From assembly GCF_004912165.1 (NCBI RefSeq), contig NZ_STGV01000006.1, positions 124,001 to 188,000 of the forward strand: DNA of 64,000 nt, written 5' to 3'. The DNA is from Peteryoungia ipomoeae (GTDB taxonomy: Bacteria; Pseudomonadota; Alphaproteobacteria; Rhizobiales; Rhizobiaceae). The position numbers and the translations under genes are program-made. Of the stretch, positions 26,801 through 34,779 are shown piece after piece. Positions within the stretch are counted from its first letter, which is position 1. Every line of letters begins with the position of its first letter. The notes under the pieces were generated by a model. The model ran no database searches. It saw only the letters and a program-made list of their open reading frames with translations, and had not been told where the DNA came from.

Positions 26801-27646
26801 TCAGGCTGGCAGCCCCTCAAGGAACTGCGAAAAATCTGTCGAGAAGCGCGAATGCCATTCGCCGTCCTTCCCATCGTAGAGGCTTGTCCATCCAAGCTGC
26901 TGCGGCAAAACGCTTGTTTTCACGCAGACGCCGGCCGCTTGCAGGCACTTCGCGTAGTCAAGCGCTTCGTCGCGCAAGGGATCGTCATCCGATGTCACGA
27001 CCATCGCCGGAGCCGTTCCCATCAGCCGCGTGCAGAGGCACGGTGCGGCATAGGGATGCTGGCCGTCGCTTGCCTGCGCCAGATAGTGGCTCCAGCCCTC
27101 CGACCAACGCTGTTGCAGGCCGATCTCCTCGGCCTGCCGGAAGGAGATCGTCACCATGCGCGGATCGAGCATCGGCGACAACAGTATCTGGCCAGCAAGT
27201 TCACCCGGCAGGGCGTCACGTGCCTTGAGCGCCAGGCTTGCAGCCAGGTTGCCGCCGGCCTCATCGCCGGCGACCAGAACTGGCGAGCGAAGGTTTGCAA
27301 AGCATTTCCGCTTGGCAAACAGATGCTTCAATGCCTCAAAACCCCTTTCCAGGGTCTCCGGAAAGGCAAATCGGGAGGCGCTTGCGCAGTCCGCCTCCAC
27401 CACCAGCGCACCGGCTTCCGCCATCGCGACAGCGGCCGGGGCGTCTGTCTCTCGTCGGGCCGTGCGTCCAAATGCACTGGCAGCAAAGTAAAGCACAAGC
27501 GGCCGTCGCCGCGTCGACTTGCCTTGGCCGCCGTAGATGCGGAAGGGCAGGGGAAACCGCATCTCCGGGTCCTCCCCTGTCTGCCACATCCTGATCATCG
27601 AATAGCCGCTTGCGTGTTGGAAATGTCTTTCGCTTCTCGGTTCCAT
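26801..27646 (-). CDS. Alpha/beta-hydrolase-fold protein with altered catalytic residues
   Basis: 281 residues, resembling the hormone-sensitive-lipase/acetyl-hydrolase group. The nucleophile elbow normally read GDSAGG is GDEAGG here (residues 127-132), with Glu129 in place of the catalytic Ser. The oxyanion HGGG motif is YFAAS (53-57). The Asp region is kept (DDDPLRDEALDYAKCLQAAG, about 221-240), but where the catalytic His is expected I read LPQQLGWTSL (248-257). All key groups except Asp are thus changed, suggesting a pseudo-enzyme or ligand-binding protein. No signal peptide is seen. It is the first gene of the efflux operon and lies divergent from its LysR regulator, so it may sense or carry a pump substrate. 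Confidence 0.75.
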   Translation of the reverse strand: MEPRSERHFQHASGYSMIRMWQTGEDPEMRFPLPFRIYGGQGKSTRRRPLVLYFAASAFGRTARRETDAPAAVAMAEAGALVVEADCASASRFAFPETLERGFEALKHLFAKRKCFANLRSPVLVAGDEAGGNLAASLALKARDALPGELAGQILLSPMLDPRMVTISFRQAEEIGLQQRWSEGWSHYLAQASDGQHPYAAPCLCTRLMGTAPAMVVTSDDDPLRDEALDYAKCLQAAGVCVKTSVLPQQLGWTSLYDGKDGEWHSRFSTDFSQFLEGLPA

Positions 27647-27651
27647 ATATT

Positions 27652-27715
27652 ATTATCCCAAGATCCAGTACAAGGCATGGAATCAAGAGAACTCTGTTCC
27701 GAAATTTTGGATAAT
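27652..27715. promoter_or_regulatory. Divergent promoter region with inverted ATTATCC boxes
   Basis: ATTATCC (27652-27658) and GGATAAT (27709-27715) lie about 57 bases apart, in opposite orientation, in the 97 bases between the hydrolase and LysR genes. The spacing and inversion suit paired LysR contact sites, although neither is a classic T-N11-A box. Confidence 0.4.
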
Positions 27716-27743
27716 CCATCTCTTTTTTAGCAAGGCGAGTTGA

Positions 27744-28679
27744 ATGGATCAGCTTTCTGCAATGCGCGTTTTCACCCGGGTGGTTGAAACCGGGAATTTT
27801 TCCAAGGCTGCGGCTTCATTGAAGATGCCCAAGACCACGGTCACGACGGCGGTGCAGGCGCTTGAGGCCCATCTCGCCACCAGGTTGCTGAACCGGACGA
27901 CGAGACGGGTGGTGGTGACCACTGACGGTGCTCTCTACTATGAACGGGCGGCCCGCATCCTGTCGGAGCTCGATGAACTCGATGGAAGTCTTTCGAGTTC
28001 TCAAGCGCAGCCTTCCGGGAAAGTGCGCGTCGCGCTCTCGGGCGCTTTTGCAGACCAGATAATCATGCCGGCGCTTTGCGACTTTCATCAGCGCTATCCG
28101 AAGATACAGCTCGAATTCGATATCGGTGATCGCATCGTCGACTACGTCGCCGAAAACATCGACTGCGCCCTGCGTGCCGGCACGCCGAGCGACCAGTCGC
28201 TGGTGGCGCGCAAGGTGGCGGATCTCGATGTGCGAACCTATGCGGCCCCCCTCTACCTAGAGCGTCAGGGTATGCCGCGTCATCCGCGGGATCTCGAGAA
28301 GGGCCATTTCGGCGTCGGTTACATGAAGGCCTATGAAGGTCGGGTCTTCCCACTGGAATTTCGCAAGAGCGAAGAAGAGGTTGAAATCCAGCTGGACTAC
28401 GTCATATCGGTCAACGAGTTCCGCAGCTACATGGCCGCAACGGTTGCCGGGATCGGGGTCGCGCAGGCGGTTGCCTTTACCGTCCGAGACTATGTCGACC
28501 GCGGCGAACTCGTTGAGATCCTTCCCGACTGGCCGCGGGATCCGATCCCCCTCTACATCGTTTATCCCCAGACGCGTCACCTGAGCAACAAGGTCCGCGT
28601 TTTCGTCGACTGGCTGGCCAAGAAGCTGAGCGACGCACAGCGATGTGAAACTCGATCAGTTTCGTTGTCGCCGCGATAG
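27744..28679 (+). CDS. LysR-family regulator, likely controlling the RND efflux operon
   Basis: 311 residues. The N-terminal winged helix (about 1-60) has MRVFTRVVETGNFSKAAASL and TTRRVVVTTDGALYYERA, typical of the large CrgA/DsdC-like branch often linked to efflux or oxidoreductases. The periplasmic-binding-like effector domain spans about 90-295. It is transcribed away from the hydrolase-adaptor-pump operon across a 97-base intergenic region, the usual arrangement for a LysR regulator and its target. The start has AAGG nine bases upstream. The inducer is unknown. Confidence 0.9.
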   Translation: MDQLSAMRVFTRVVETGNFSKAAASLKMPKTTVTTAVQALEAHLATRLLNRTTRRVVVTTDGALYYERAARILSELDELDGSLSSSQAQPSGKVRVALSGAFADQIIMPALCDFHQRYPKIQLEFDIGDRIVDYVAENIDCALRAGTPSDQSLVARKVADLDVRTYAAPLYLERQGMPRHPRDLEKGHFGVGYMKAYEGRVFPLEFRKSEEEVEIQLDYVISVNEFRSYMAATVAGIGVAQAVAFTVRDYVDRGELVEILPDWPRDPIPLYIVYPQTRHLSNKVRVFVDWLAKKLSDAQRCETRSVSLSPR

Positions 28680-28705
28680 ATAGTCTTCGATCGCTATCGT
28701 GTTTT
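28673..28705 (+). terminator. Possible terminator of the LysR gene
   Basis: CGATAG (28674-28679) and CTATCG (28694-28699) form a short stem over the stop codon, followed by TGTTTT. The loop is 14 bases, so this is weak. Confidence 0.35.
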
Positions 28706-28884
28706 GGGCTGCCGGATCCGCCCGTGTCATACAGCCGTCTCTCCGCGCTCGGGGATGGGCGTGTGGACGACTGTGTCAGTGGGTTAGAACTTTCAGAAAA
28801 GTGCATGAACTTGCGGGGTAAAACCTGTAGTCGATCCCTGTTGGTGACCTCTGTATCCATGTGCTTACTAATGGAGGTACCGAC

Positions 28885-29982
28885 ATGGGTAAAAACACGG
28901 CGCAGTCGCGCTTGCCAAGTCTGGCAACGATCACTGTTGCCTTCGTGTTCGTCAGCGCGGTCGTTGGACTTGGCATTGCATACGGCGTGATAAGCGAGCG
29001 GGCGCGAGCGTTTGAAGAGGCCAGCCTCCAGCGAGCACTCGAAACCCGGACCCGCGGCATCCAAACCGCGCTCGCCCAAGGATTGTATCGCGAATGGAAT
29101 GGATTGAATGCGATACGGAATCAGGCCGTGGATCAATCGCCTGACGATATGCAGCGACGCCTCGATACGATCGTTGGCAACGGCGAGGTCATCTCATGGG
29201 CAGGATTTGCGGAAACGGATGGCACTGTTATCGCTGCTTCTGGCGGTCTTCTTCTCGGTCAGAATGTTGGCGAGCGCCAATGGTTTCGCGAGGGATTGAA
29301 GGGAGAATTTGCCGGCGACGCGCATGAAGCATTGCTGTTATCCTCCCTCTTGCCCAGCCAGGATGAGCCGCTGCGCTTCGTTGATTTTGCGGTAGACCTC
29401 AAGGATAGTGAGGGTGCAGTGCGAGGCGTGCTTGGCCTCCACCTCAACGTGGCCTGGATCGAGCGATTCATCGATGAGATGGCGGAAGCTCTCGATCTGG
29501 ATATCGTGATCGTCGGTGCTACGGGCGGAATTTCGGCATCATCAGTGCCCAATCTTCCTGATCTTTCCAATCTGGGCAGCTTGCAGCGGGCTCGCGCCGG
29601 TGCGCTCGGCACAAGTCTCGAAGAGTGGCCTGATGGTGGCGTCTACTATACCCTGACGGTTTCCGAACTGGATTACAAAGGCCTGCCAAAATTCGGCTGG
29701 AACATCGTGGCGCGCATTGACGGCAGCGCGGCGACGATCCCGGCGCGGCAGATGTCGGACTATCTGATTGTGCGGCTGGTAGGTCTGGCCACCATGCTGC
29801 TCTTGCTGACGGCGCTCTATGTCGTGGCCTTCATCCGTCCCTTTTCGCGGTTGGCAGTCAATGCGACGGAGATTGCCGAAGGACATGATGCCTATCCCAT
29901 GGAAAGCAACCGGACGCGTGAAATGAGCATGATCAGTTCGGCCTTGGCGAGATTGCAGGCCGACAGCAAGCGGCACGAGTGA
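28885..29982 (+). CDS. Orphan Cache-HAMP membrane sensor without an output domain
   Basis: 365 residues. A membrane helix (about 12-36) is followed by a periplasmic double-Cache-like sensor (about 40-285; note WAGFAETDGTVIAASGGLLLGQNV and ALDLDIVIVGATGGISASS). A second helix (about 292-318) and a HAMP-like segment (LAVNATEIAEGHDAYP) follow, and the chain then stops. No GGDEF, kinase or chemoreceptor part follows in any frame before the convergent gene begins seven bases later. Such truncated sensors may signal through partner proteins. The convergent neighbours encode a c-di-GMP-responsive type of glucan synthase, so a link to c-di-GMP signalling is possible but unproven. The ATG after GGAGG is chosen over an earlier GTG. 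Confidence 0.78.
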   Translation: MGKNTAQSRLPSLATITVAFVFVSAVVGLGIAYGVISERARAFEEASLQRALETRTRGIQTALAQGLYREWNGLNAIRNQAVDQSPDDMQRRLDTIVGNGEVISWAGFAETDGTVIAASGGLLLGQNVGERQWFREGLKGEFAGDAHEALLLSSLLPSQDEPLRFVDFAVDLKDSEGAVRGVLGLHLNVAWIERFIDEMAEALDLDIVIVGATGGISASSVPNLPDLSNLGSLQRARAGALGTSLEEWPDGGVYYTLTVSELDYKGLPKFGWNIVARIDGSAATIPARQMSDYLIVRLVGLATMLLLLTALYVVAFIRPFSRLAVNATEIAEGHDAYPMESNRTREMSMISSALARLQADSKRHE

Positions 29983-29989
29983 AGCCTCG

Positions 29990-31960
29990 TCAGAGGCGGC
30001 TTGCACGTTTGAAGACAGCGCTCACAATCGCGCTGAGGCGCGTCGAGGTGATGCTTGGCACCGCGCCTTCGACGTACAATCGCTTGAGCAAGAGCTCGTA
30101 TTGCTGTTCCGAGAGATTGAGGGAGAGAAGTGATCCATCACCCTTCGCTTCCAGCACGTGGGCGTGCATATCGCCGAGATCGCGGAACTTGATCTCCAGA
30201 GGCGCGCCGACTGTCATGACCAACCCCCGGATGCGCGCTGTTCCCTGTGTCAGGTCCGTCAGCCAGACGCGCCTCAGGCGGCCCTCGTAGAGGATCACGC
30301 AGCGCTCGGGATGATCCGCCAGATGCTGCTCGACGCGCGGCAATTCCACACAGACGGCCAGCGTGACTGCAAGGATCAGAAGGTTGTAGATCGTCCAAAA
30401 CAGAATGACGATCTTCCCATCGCCCGCGTCGTTGAAGGCGAAGGCATCGATGAAGATCCCGATCATGAGGCCGATGGCTGTCGCCAGAAACAGGATGAGG
30501 AATGGCATCATCAGGCGCCATTGGATCACCACCTTGGTTCTATCCCCGCCCTTGGCGGTGACACTGAACGGATGCCCTTTCGGCTTGATCAGACCGACGA
30601 TTGCCGCTCGGGTGATGGGAATGGCGCCGAGAAGCTGGCTCACATCGTTGACGATGGGAATGATGAGGCCGCGCGAAACGAAGTTCAGCGAAAACAGCAC
30701 CCACATGTAGTACGGCGCGAAATAGGCGATGATATCCGGGACTTCGGCATCGACGACCGTGATGTTGAAGAACCAGTAGAGCAGAGGGAAGGTGACGGCT
30801 GCGAGCCTGAACGAGAAGGTGCTGAGCCAGAAAATGACCGAGTCCGCCACGCTCCAGCGATCGCGAAGCCGTAGATTGTTTTGGCCGAAGGGGCCGAGCC
30901 GGCTCCTGGCGATCTGCATCAGGCCAAGGCACCACCTGGCCCTCTGCGTCACGTATTCCTTCAAACCCTCTGGCGCCAGGCCTTCGGTCAGCGCTTCGTT
31001 CAAGTAGAGGGTCCGATAGCCTGCCTCCTGCAGTACGAGGGTCAGCATGAAGTCTTCGGTAATGCTCTCCGTCGGGAAGCCGCCAACTGCCTGCAGTGCA
31101 TCCCATCGGATAACGGAGGAGGTGCCGCAGCAGAAGGCGATCCCCCAGGCATCCCGGCTGGGTTGAAGGTGGTCGAAAAAGAAGCGCTGCTCATCAGGAT
31201 AGGAGCGGCTGAGACCCAGATTATGCTGAATGGGATCGGGATTGAAGAAATGCTGGGGCGTTTGCACCAGACCGACATCCGCCTCCCGGAAGAGTGCGAG
31301 CGCCCTCGGCACGAAATCAGTGTGCGGCACGAAATCCGCATCCAGCACGGCGATGAAGTCAGGTCCATTGCCTTCGGCTGCCAGCAACGAAAGCGCATGA
31401 TTGATATTGCCTGCTTTCGAGCCCTTGTTGTCGGGACGCCGCACATAGCGGACACCCTGCATCACACAGAACTGCTCGAGCCAGTCTCGCCGACCGTCGT
31501 CGAGCACCAAAACGTCACATCTCGGATGTGTACTGGATTTCGCGCCGATGATGGTTCGCTCCAGAACGCTGCGATCCTCATTATAGGTTGCAATCAGGAT
31601 CGCAACTTTTGGCAGGTCCAGCTCCCACCACCCCATGGTTTCGTTGACGTCCGGCGTGCGGGATCGCGTTCGGCTGAGGATCAGAAATGCGCTCATCGAG
31701 GACAGGGCGGCGACCGCTTCCAGGGCAAAGAAGGACCAGCTGAAGAAGCATTCGAGCGACCAGTCCGCCGGAGCGAGGGTCTCGGTGGCGCGCCACCAGA
31801 TGTAACGGCATGTCAGGACGCCGCTAACGAAGAACAGCAGGCTGCGGTGCAGGTCGTTGTTGCGGTCGAGCGTCACTGAACTCAGAAAGGTCACGCCGAA
31901 GACCAGGAGGCAGAGCATCGCGGCCGACCAGAGCTCGCTGCCATAGAGCAGATCCGTCAT
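29990..31960 (-). CDS. bgsA: BgsA-like family 2 glycosyltransferase (beta-glucan synthase)
   Basis: 656 residues, inner membrane. Two to three N-terminal helices precede the catalytic domain with processive GT2 motifs DDG (154-156), DAD (207-209), TED (301-303) and QRARW (339-343). Four or more C-terminal helices follow, then a cytosolic tail of about 110 residues (from about 545) with PilZ-like strands but no clean RxxxR motif. The length and the upstream HlyD-type partner match the Sinorhizobium meliloti BgsBA pair, which makes a mixed-linkage beta-(1,3)(1,4)-glucan when c-di-GMP binds the BgsA tail. Curdlan synthase CrdS is the main alternative. It starts two bases after the bgsB-like stop. 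Confidence 0.8.
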   Translation of the reverse strand: MTDLLYGSELWSAAMLCLLVFGVTFLSSVTLDRNNDLHRSLLFFVSGVLTCRYIWWRATETLAPADWSLECFFSWSFFALEAVAALSSMSAFLILSRTRSRTPDVNETMGWWELDLPKVAILIATYNEDRSVLERTIIGAKSSTHPRCDVLVLDDGRRDWLEQFCVMQGVRYVRRPDNKGSKAGNINHALSLLAAEGNGPDFIAVLDADFVPHTDFVPRALALFREADVGLVQTPQHFFNPDPIQHNLGLSRSYPDEQRFFFDHLQPSRDAWGIAFCCGTSSVIRWDALQAVGGFPTESITEDFMLTLVLQEAGYRTLYLNEALTEGLAPEGLKEYVTQRARWCLGLMQIARSRLGPFGQNNLRLRDRWSVADSVIFWLSTFSFRLAAVTFPLLYWFFNITVVDAEVPDIIAYFAPYYMWVLFSLNFVSRGLIIPIVNDVSQLLGAIPITRAAIVGLIKPKGHPFSVTAKGGDRTKVVIQWRLMMPFLILFLATAIGLMIGIFIDAFAFNDAGDGKIVILFWTIYNLLILAVTLAVCVELPRVEQHLADHPERCVILYEGRLRRVWLTDLTQGTARIRGLVMTVGAPLEIKFRDLGDMHAHVLEAKGDGSLLSLNLSEQQYELLLKRLYVEGAVPSITSTRLSAIVSAVFKRASRL

Positions 31961-31962
31961 GG

Positions 31963-33156
31963 TCAGGCCCAGAAACGCCGCAGCCAGTCCAAAGGTCGCT
32001 CTTCAAAAAAGACCCGGCCGGTGCGGCCAATCAGGCAGCGCAGAGACGCATCCTGGCGAAGAGCTGGCACATCGAGCGTGACGTCGAAGCGTTCGAGATG
32101 CTGCTCGCTTGGGGCAATTGCGAGGTTCTGATAGACAGTGGAGGCACCGGCGCCTGCCACGCGCGTGATCACGCCGGGAAGCAGGCGGTCGCTGCCGTTC
32201 ATGCGAAACTGGGCGGAACTGCCAAGGGTGATGCGATTGTAGACGCGTTCGGTTACAGAGAGGGTCACGATGGTGGATTGGCAATCCACGAGGCGGATCA
32301 CATCCTGACCACGTTGCACAGTTTCCCCGGAAATCGCGAGATAGTCCCAGATCAGACCGGAGACATTGGCAGTGAGTGAGGCGGAATTGAGCCGATTGAC
32401 CCGGACCTGCTCCGCACGGATTCTCGCATCCAGAGCCTGCAGCACGGTATCCTGCGCCGCGGCGCTGCTTTGCAGCCGATCTCTGGAAACCGCAAGCTCA
32501 GAGATCCGTTGCTCGGAATAGGGCGCATCATTGTAGCCGTCTCCGAGAAAAATGCCCCTTTCGGCAGCTGCGAGATTGATCCGAGCAATCCTGACCGTTT
32601 CCTGCGCGTTCGCGAGGTCCAGTTCTGCCACTTCGGCGAGCGACTGCGATTGCTCCAGCGCCTCACCGGTGCGCACACCCTGATCGCTCAATCTGCTCGA
32701 ACGGTTGAGGCTCAGCTGTGCATAGCGCAGTCGCGCTTCGGCCGCCTTTGAGGATGCCTCAGCCCCCTCGATCTGCGCCTTCAATTGCTCGATGCGCTCG
32801 CGGCGATAGTTGTCTGCACGCGTTTCAAGCTCCTCGATCGAGCGCGTCAGGTCGGCCGCCTCCTGAGTCAATCGGTCAAGTTCGGCTTTGGATGCCATGC
32901 GTTGCTGCTGGAGATCAGCGAGACGCACGTTGTCAACCAGCGGGTCGACAATCGTTCCGAGATTGTCGCTCTCGTTGACGCGAGCACCGAGAGGCCGCTG
33001 TACCAGTTCCAAGGTTCCAGCAATCGGGGCTCTGACGGTGGTGAGGCGGGTGTTGATGAAGGCATCGGCGCTTACCCCGACGGTCTGCTCTCTTACGATG
33101 ACAAACAGCGAGACAAATACAATCACCAAACCTGCAATGATTTTCACTGACCGCAT
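31963..33156 (-). CDS. bgsB: BgsB-like HlyD-family membrane fusion protein
   Basis: 397 residues. An N-terminal membrane anchor (about 5-22) is followed by a lipoyl half (INTRLTTVRAPIAGTLELVQ), a long coiled coil (about 80-245) with repeated Arg, Glu and Leu, and a C-terminal barrel domain. It resembles adaptor proteins of type I secretion and the periplasmic partner of glucan synthases (BgsB; compare Alg44 for alginate). It probably helps carry the polymer across the periplasm. It is first in a two-gene operon with the synthase. The start has GGGGG six bases upstream. A 14-base inverted repeat lies just before it. Confidence 0.8.
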   Translation of the reverse strand: MRSVKIIAGLVIVFVSLFVIVREQTVGVSADAFINTRLTTVRAPIAGTLELVQRPLGARVNESDNLGTIVDPLVDNVRLADLQQQRMASKAELDRLTQEAADLTRSIEELETRADNYRRERIEQLKAQIEGAEASSKAAEARLRYAQLSLNRSSRLSDQGVRTGEALEQSQSLAEVAELDLANAQETVRIARINLAAAERGIFLGDGYNDAPYSEQRISELAVSRDRLQSSAAAQDTVLQALDARIRAEQVRVNRLNSASLTANVSGLIWDYLAISGETVQRGQDVIRLVDCQSTIVTLSVTERVYNRITLGSSAQFRMNGSDRLLPGVITRVAGAGASTVYQNLAIAPSEQHLERFDVTLDVPALRQDASLRCLIGRTGRVFFEERPLDWLRRFWA

Positions 33157-33437
33157 TTCTACCCCCGCGTGCTTCTACATTAGTAAACTAATCGCGCCGC
33201 GTCGGATGTAGAGGGCGAAATTTCACCCGGTAATTTTGAGGCTGCTGACATTTGAATGTCGAAGAAATCCGGCAATTTGCAAAGGCTTTTCAATTGGCTT
33301 CGACACCGGGATCGCGAGCGTTGAGGCGTCAAACTCTGGCGCGCCGGCAGCTGCAGTTACTCGAAATGCCCGCAGTGTCGCATGTGTCGCTTTCTGCAAT
33401 GCAAGACCCCATGCTGACAGGAATTGAGATGAACACG
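33157..33437. other. Intergenic region upstream of bgsBA
   Basis: 281 bases between the bgsB start and the response-regulator stop. It holds an inverted repeat at 33179-33192 and otherwise no recognisable gene or strong terminator. Confidence 0.5.
33179..33192. promoter_or_regulatory. Inverted repeat upstream of bgsB
   Basis: ATTAGT and ACTAAT flank AA, 22 bases before the bgsB start. It is a perfect 6+2+6 repeat in the position expected for a repressor site or a site overlapping the -10 region. Confidence 0.4.
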
Positions 33438-34775
33438 TTATGTGTCGTCTGGACCGATGTTCAGGCGCCGCATCTTCTCCCACAAGGTTGTCCGCGAGAC
33501 CCCAAGGCTTTCGGCGGCTTCCTTGGCAGATCCGTCGGCGCGCGCAAGTGCGGCCTTGATGTGAGCACGCTCGGCAGCGTTGCGCACATCCGAGAGTGTG
33601 GCGTTTGCGCCGGCACTGCCCCCCAAATCGGTAGGCATCTGGACCAGACCTTCGGGAAACAAGTCCGCCTCGAACAAGGCCTTGCCGTCACCCAGGGCAA
33701 CGGCGCGGTCGACGCGGTTGATCAGCTCGCGGATATTGCCGGGCCAGCGGTGGCGTTTTGCCGCTTCATACGCCGCCTCGTCAACGACGATCCTGCCGTG
33801 TCCGAGCCTTGCTGCCGCAGCAGATGCAAAACTCTCGAGCAGCGATGGCAGTTCTTCCTGTCTTTCCCTGAGCGGCGGCAGCTTGCAGGCAATGACATTG
33901 ATGCGAAACCAGAGATCCTCGCGAAACTGGCCTTCGGCGACCATCGCACCGAGATCCCTGTTGGTGGCACAGACAAGGCGGGCTGCGAATTTGCGCGTCT
34001 CGCTTCCACCGAGCCGGCGAAATTCCCGCGTTTCCAGCACGCGCAGCAACTTGACCTGCAACACGGGGGACAGATCGCCGATTTCGTCCAGAAACAGCGT
34101 CCCTCCGTCCGCTTCCTCGAAAAAGCCGCGATGAACCCCCGTAGCGCCGGTAAAGGAACCACGCTCATGGCCGAAGAGCAGCGAGTCTGCGAGTTCTGCC
34201 GGCAATGCACCGCAGTTGACCGGGATAAAGGGCAGTTTTTTGCGCGGGCCGGCCTCATGGACATAGCGGGCGGCGACCTCCTTGCCTGTTCCCGTCTCGC
34301 CGAGGATGAGAACGGGCAGGTCGATTTCCGCTGCACGCAGGAGTGTCGCACCGATCTTGCGCATCGCCTGGCTTCCGGCAAAGGCGGCCCCGATCTGGGC
34401 GCTGCTGCTCTTGCGGCGGCTGATGCTGTGCAAGGTCTCGACAAGCTCATCGAGATCGAAGGGTTTGCTGACGTAATCGACCGCGCCGTCCCGCACCAGG
34501 CGAACGGCCTGGTCTATGTCGCCATAGGCCGTCATGAAAATGACCGGGACCAAGCCGAAGCGTTCGAAATGCCGGCGCATGATGGTCTCGCCGTCGCCAT
34601 CCGGCAGCCGGATATCCGAAAGGATGATGTCGGGTGCTACGCCCTTCAGTGCTGAATCGGCTTCAGCTGCCGACCGCGCCCATCTGACGGTGTAGCCTTC
34701 CAGCACCAATCTCTGTTGCAGCGATTGGCCGAGCGTCGCGTCGTCCTCGACCACCAATATACGACCTGCCGTCAT
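33438..34775 (-). CDS. NtrC/DctD-type sigma-54-dependent response regulator
   Basis: 445 residues. The receiver domain (1-120) has phosphoacceptor D54 and the conserved K104. The AAA+ domain (about 130-365) has Walker A GETGTGKE (159-166), the sigma-54 contact loop as GSFTGA (206-211, Ser in place of the usual Ala) and Walker B GGTLFLDE (224-231). The C-terminal Fis-type helix-turn-helix is AKEAAESLGVSRTTLWEKMRRL. It activates RpoN promoters when phosphorylated. It lies four bases after the histidine-kinase gene and together they follow the Mrp operon on the same strand, suggesting that Na+/pH-related genes are targets, though that is inference. Confidence 0.93.
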   Translation of the reverse strand: MTAGRILVVEDDATLGQSLQQRLVLEGYTVRWARSAAEADSALKGVAPDIILSDIRLPDGDGETIMRRHFERFGLVPVIFMTAYGDIDQAVRLVRDGAVDYVSKPFDLDELVETLHSISRRKSSSAQIGAAFAGSQAMRKIGATLLRAAEIDLPVLILGETGTGKEVAARYVHEAGPRKKLPFIPVNCGALPAELADSLLFGHERGSFTGATGVHRGFFEEADGGTLFLDEIGDLSPVLQVKLLRVLETREFRRLGGSETRKFAARLVCATNRDLGAMVAEGQFREDLWFRINVIACKLPPLRERQEELPSLLESFASAAAARLGHGRIVVDEAAYEAAKRHRWPGNIRELINRVDRAVALGDGKALFEADLFPEGLVQMPTDLGGSAGANATLSDVRNAAERAHIKAALARADGSAKEAAESLGVSRTTLWEKMRRLNIGPDDT

Positions 34776-34779
34776 GATG

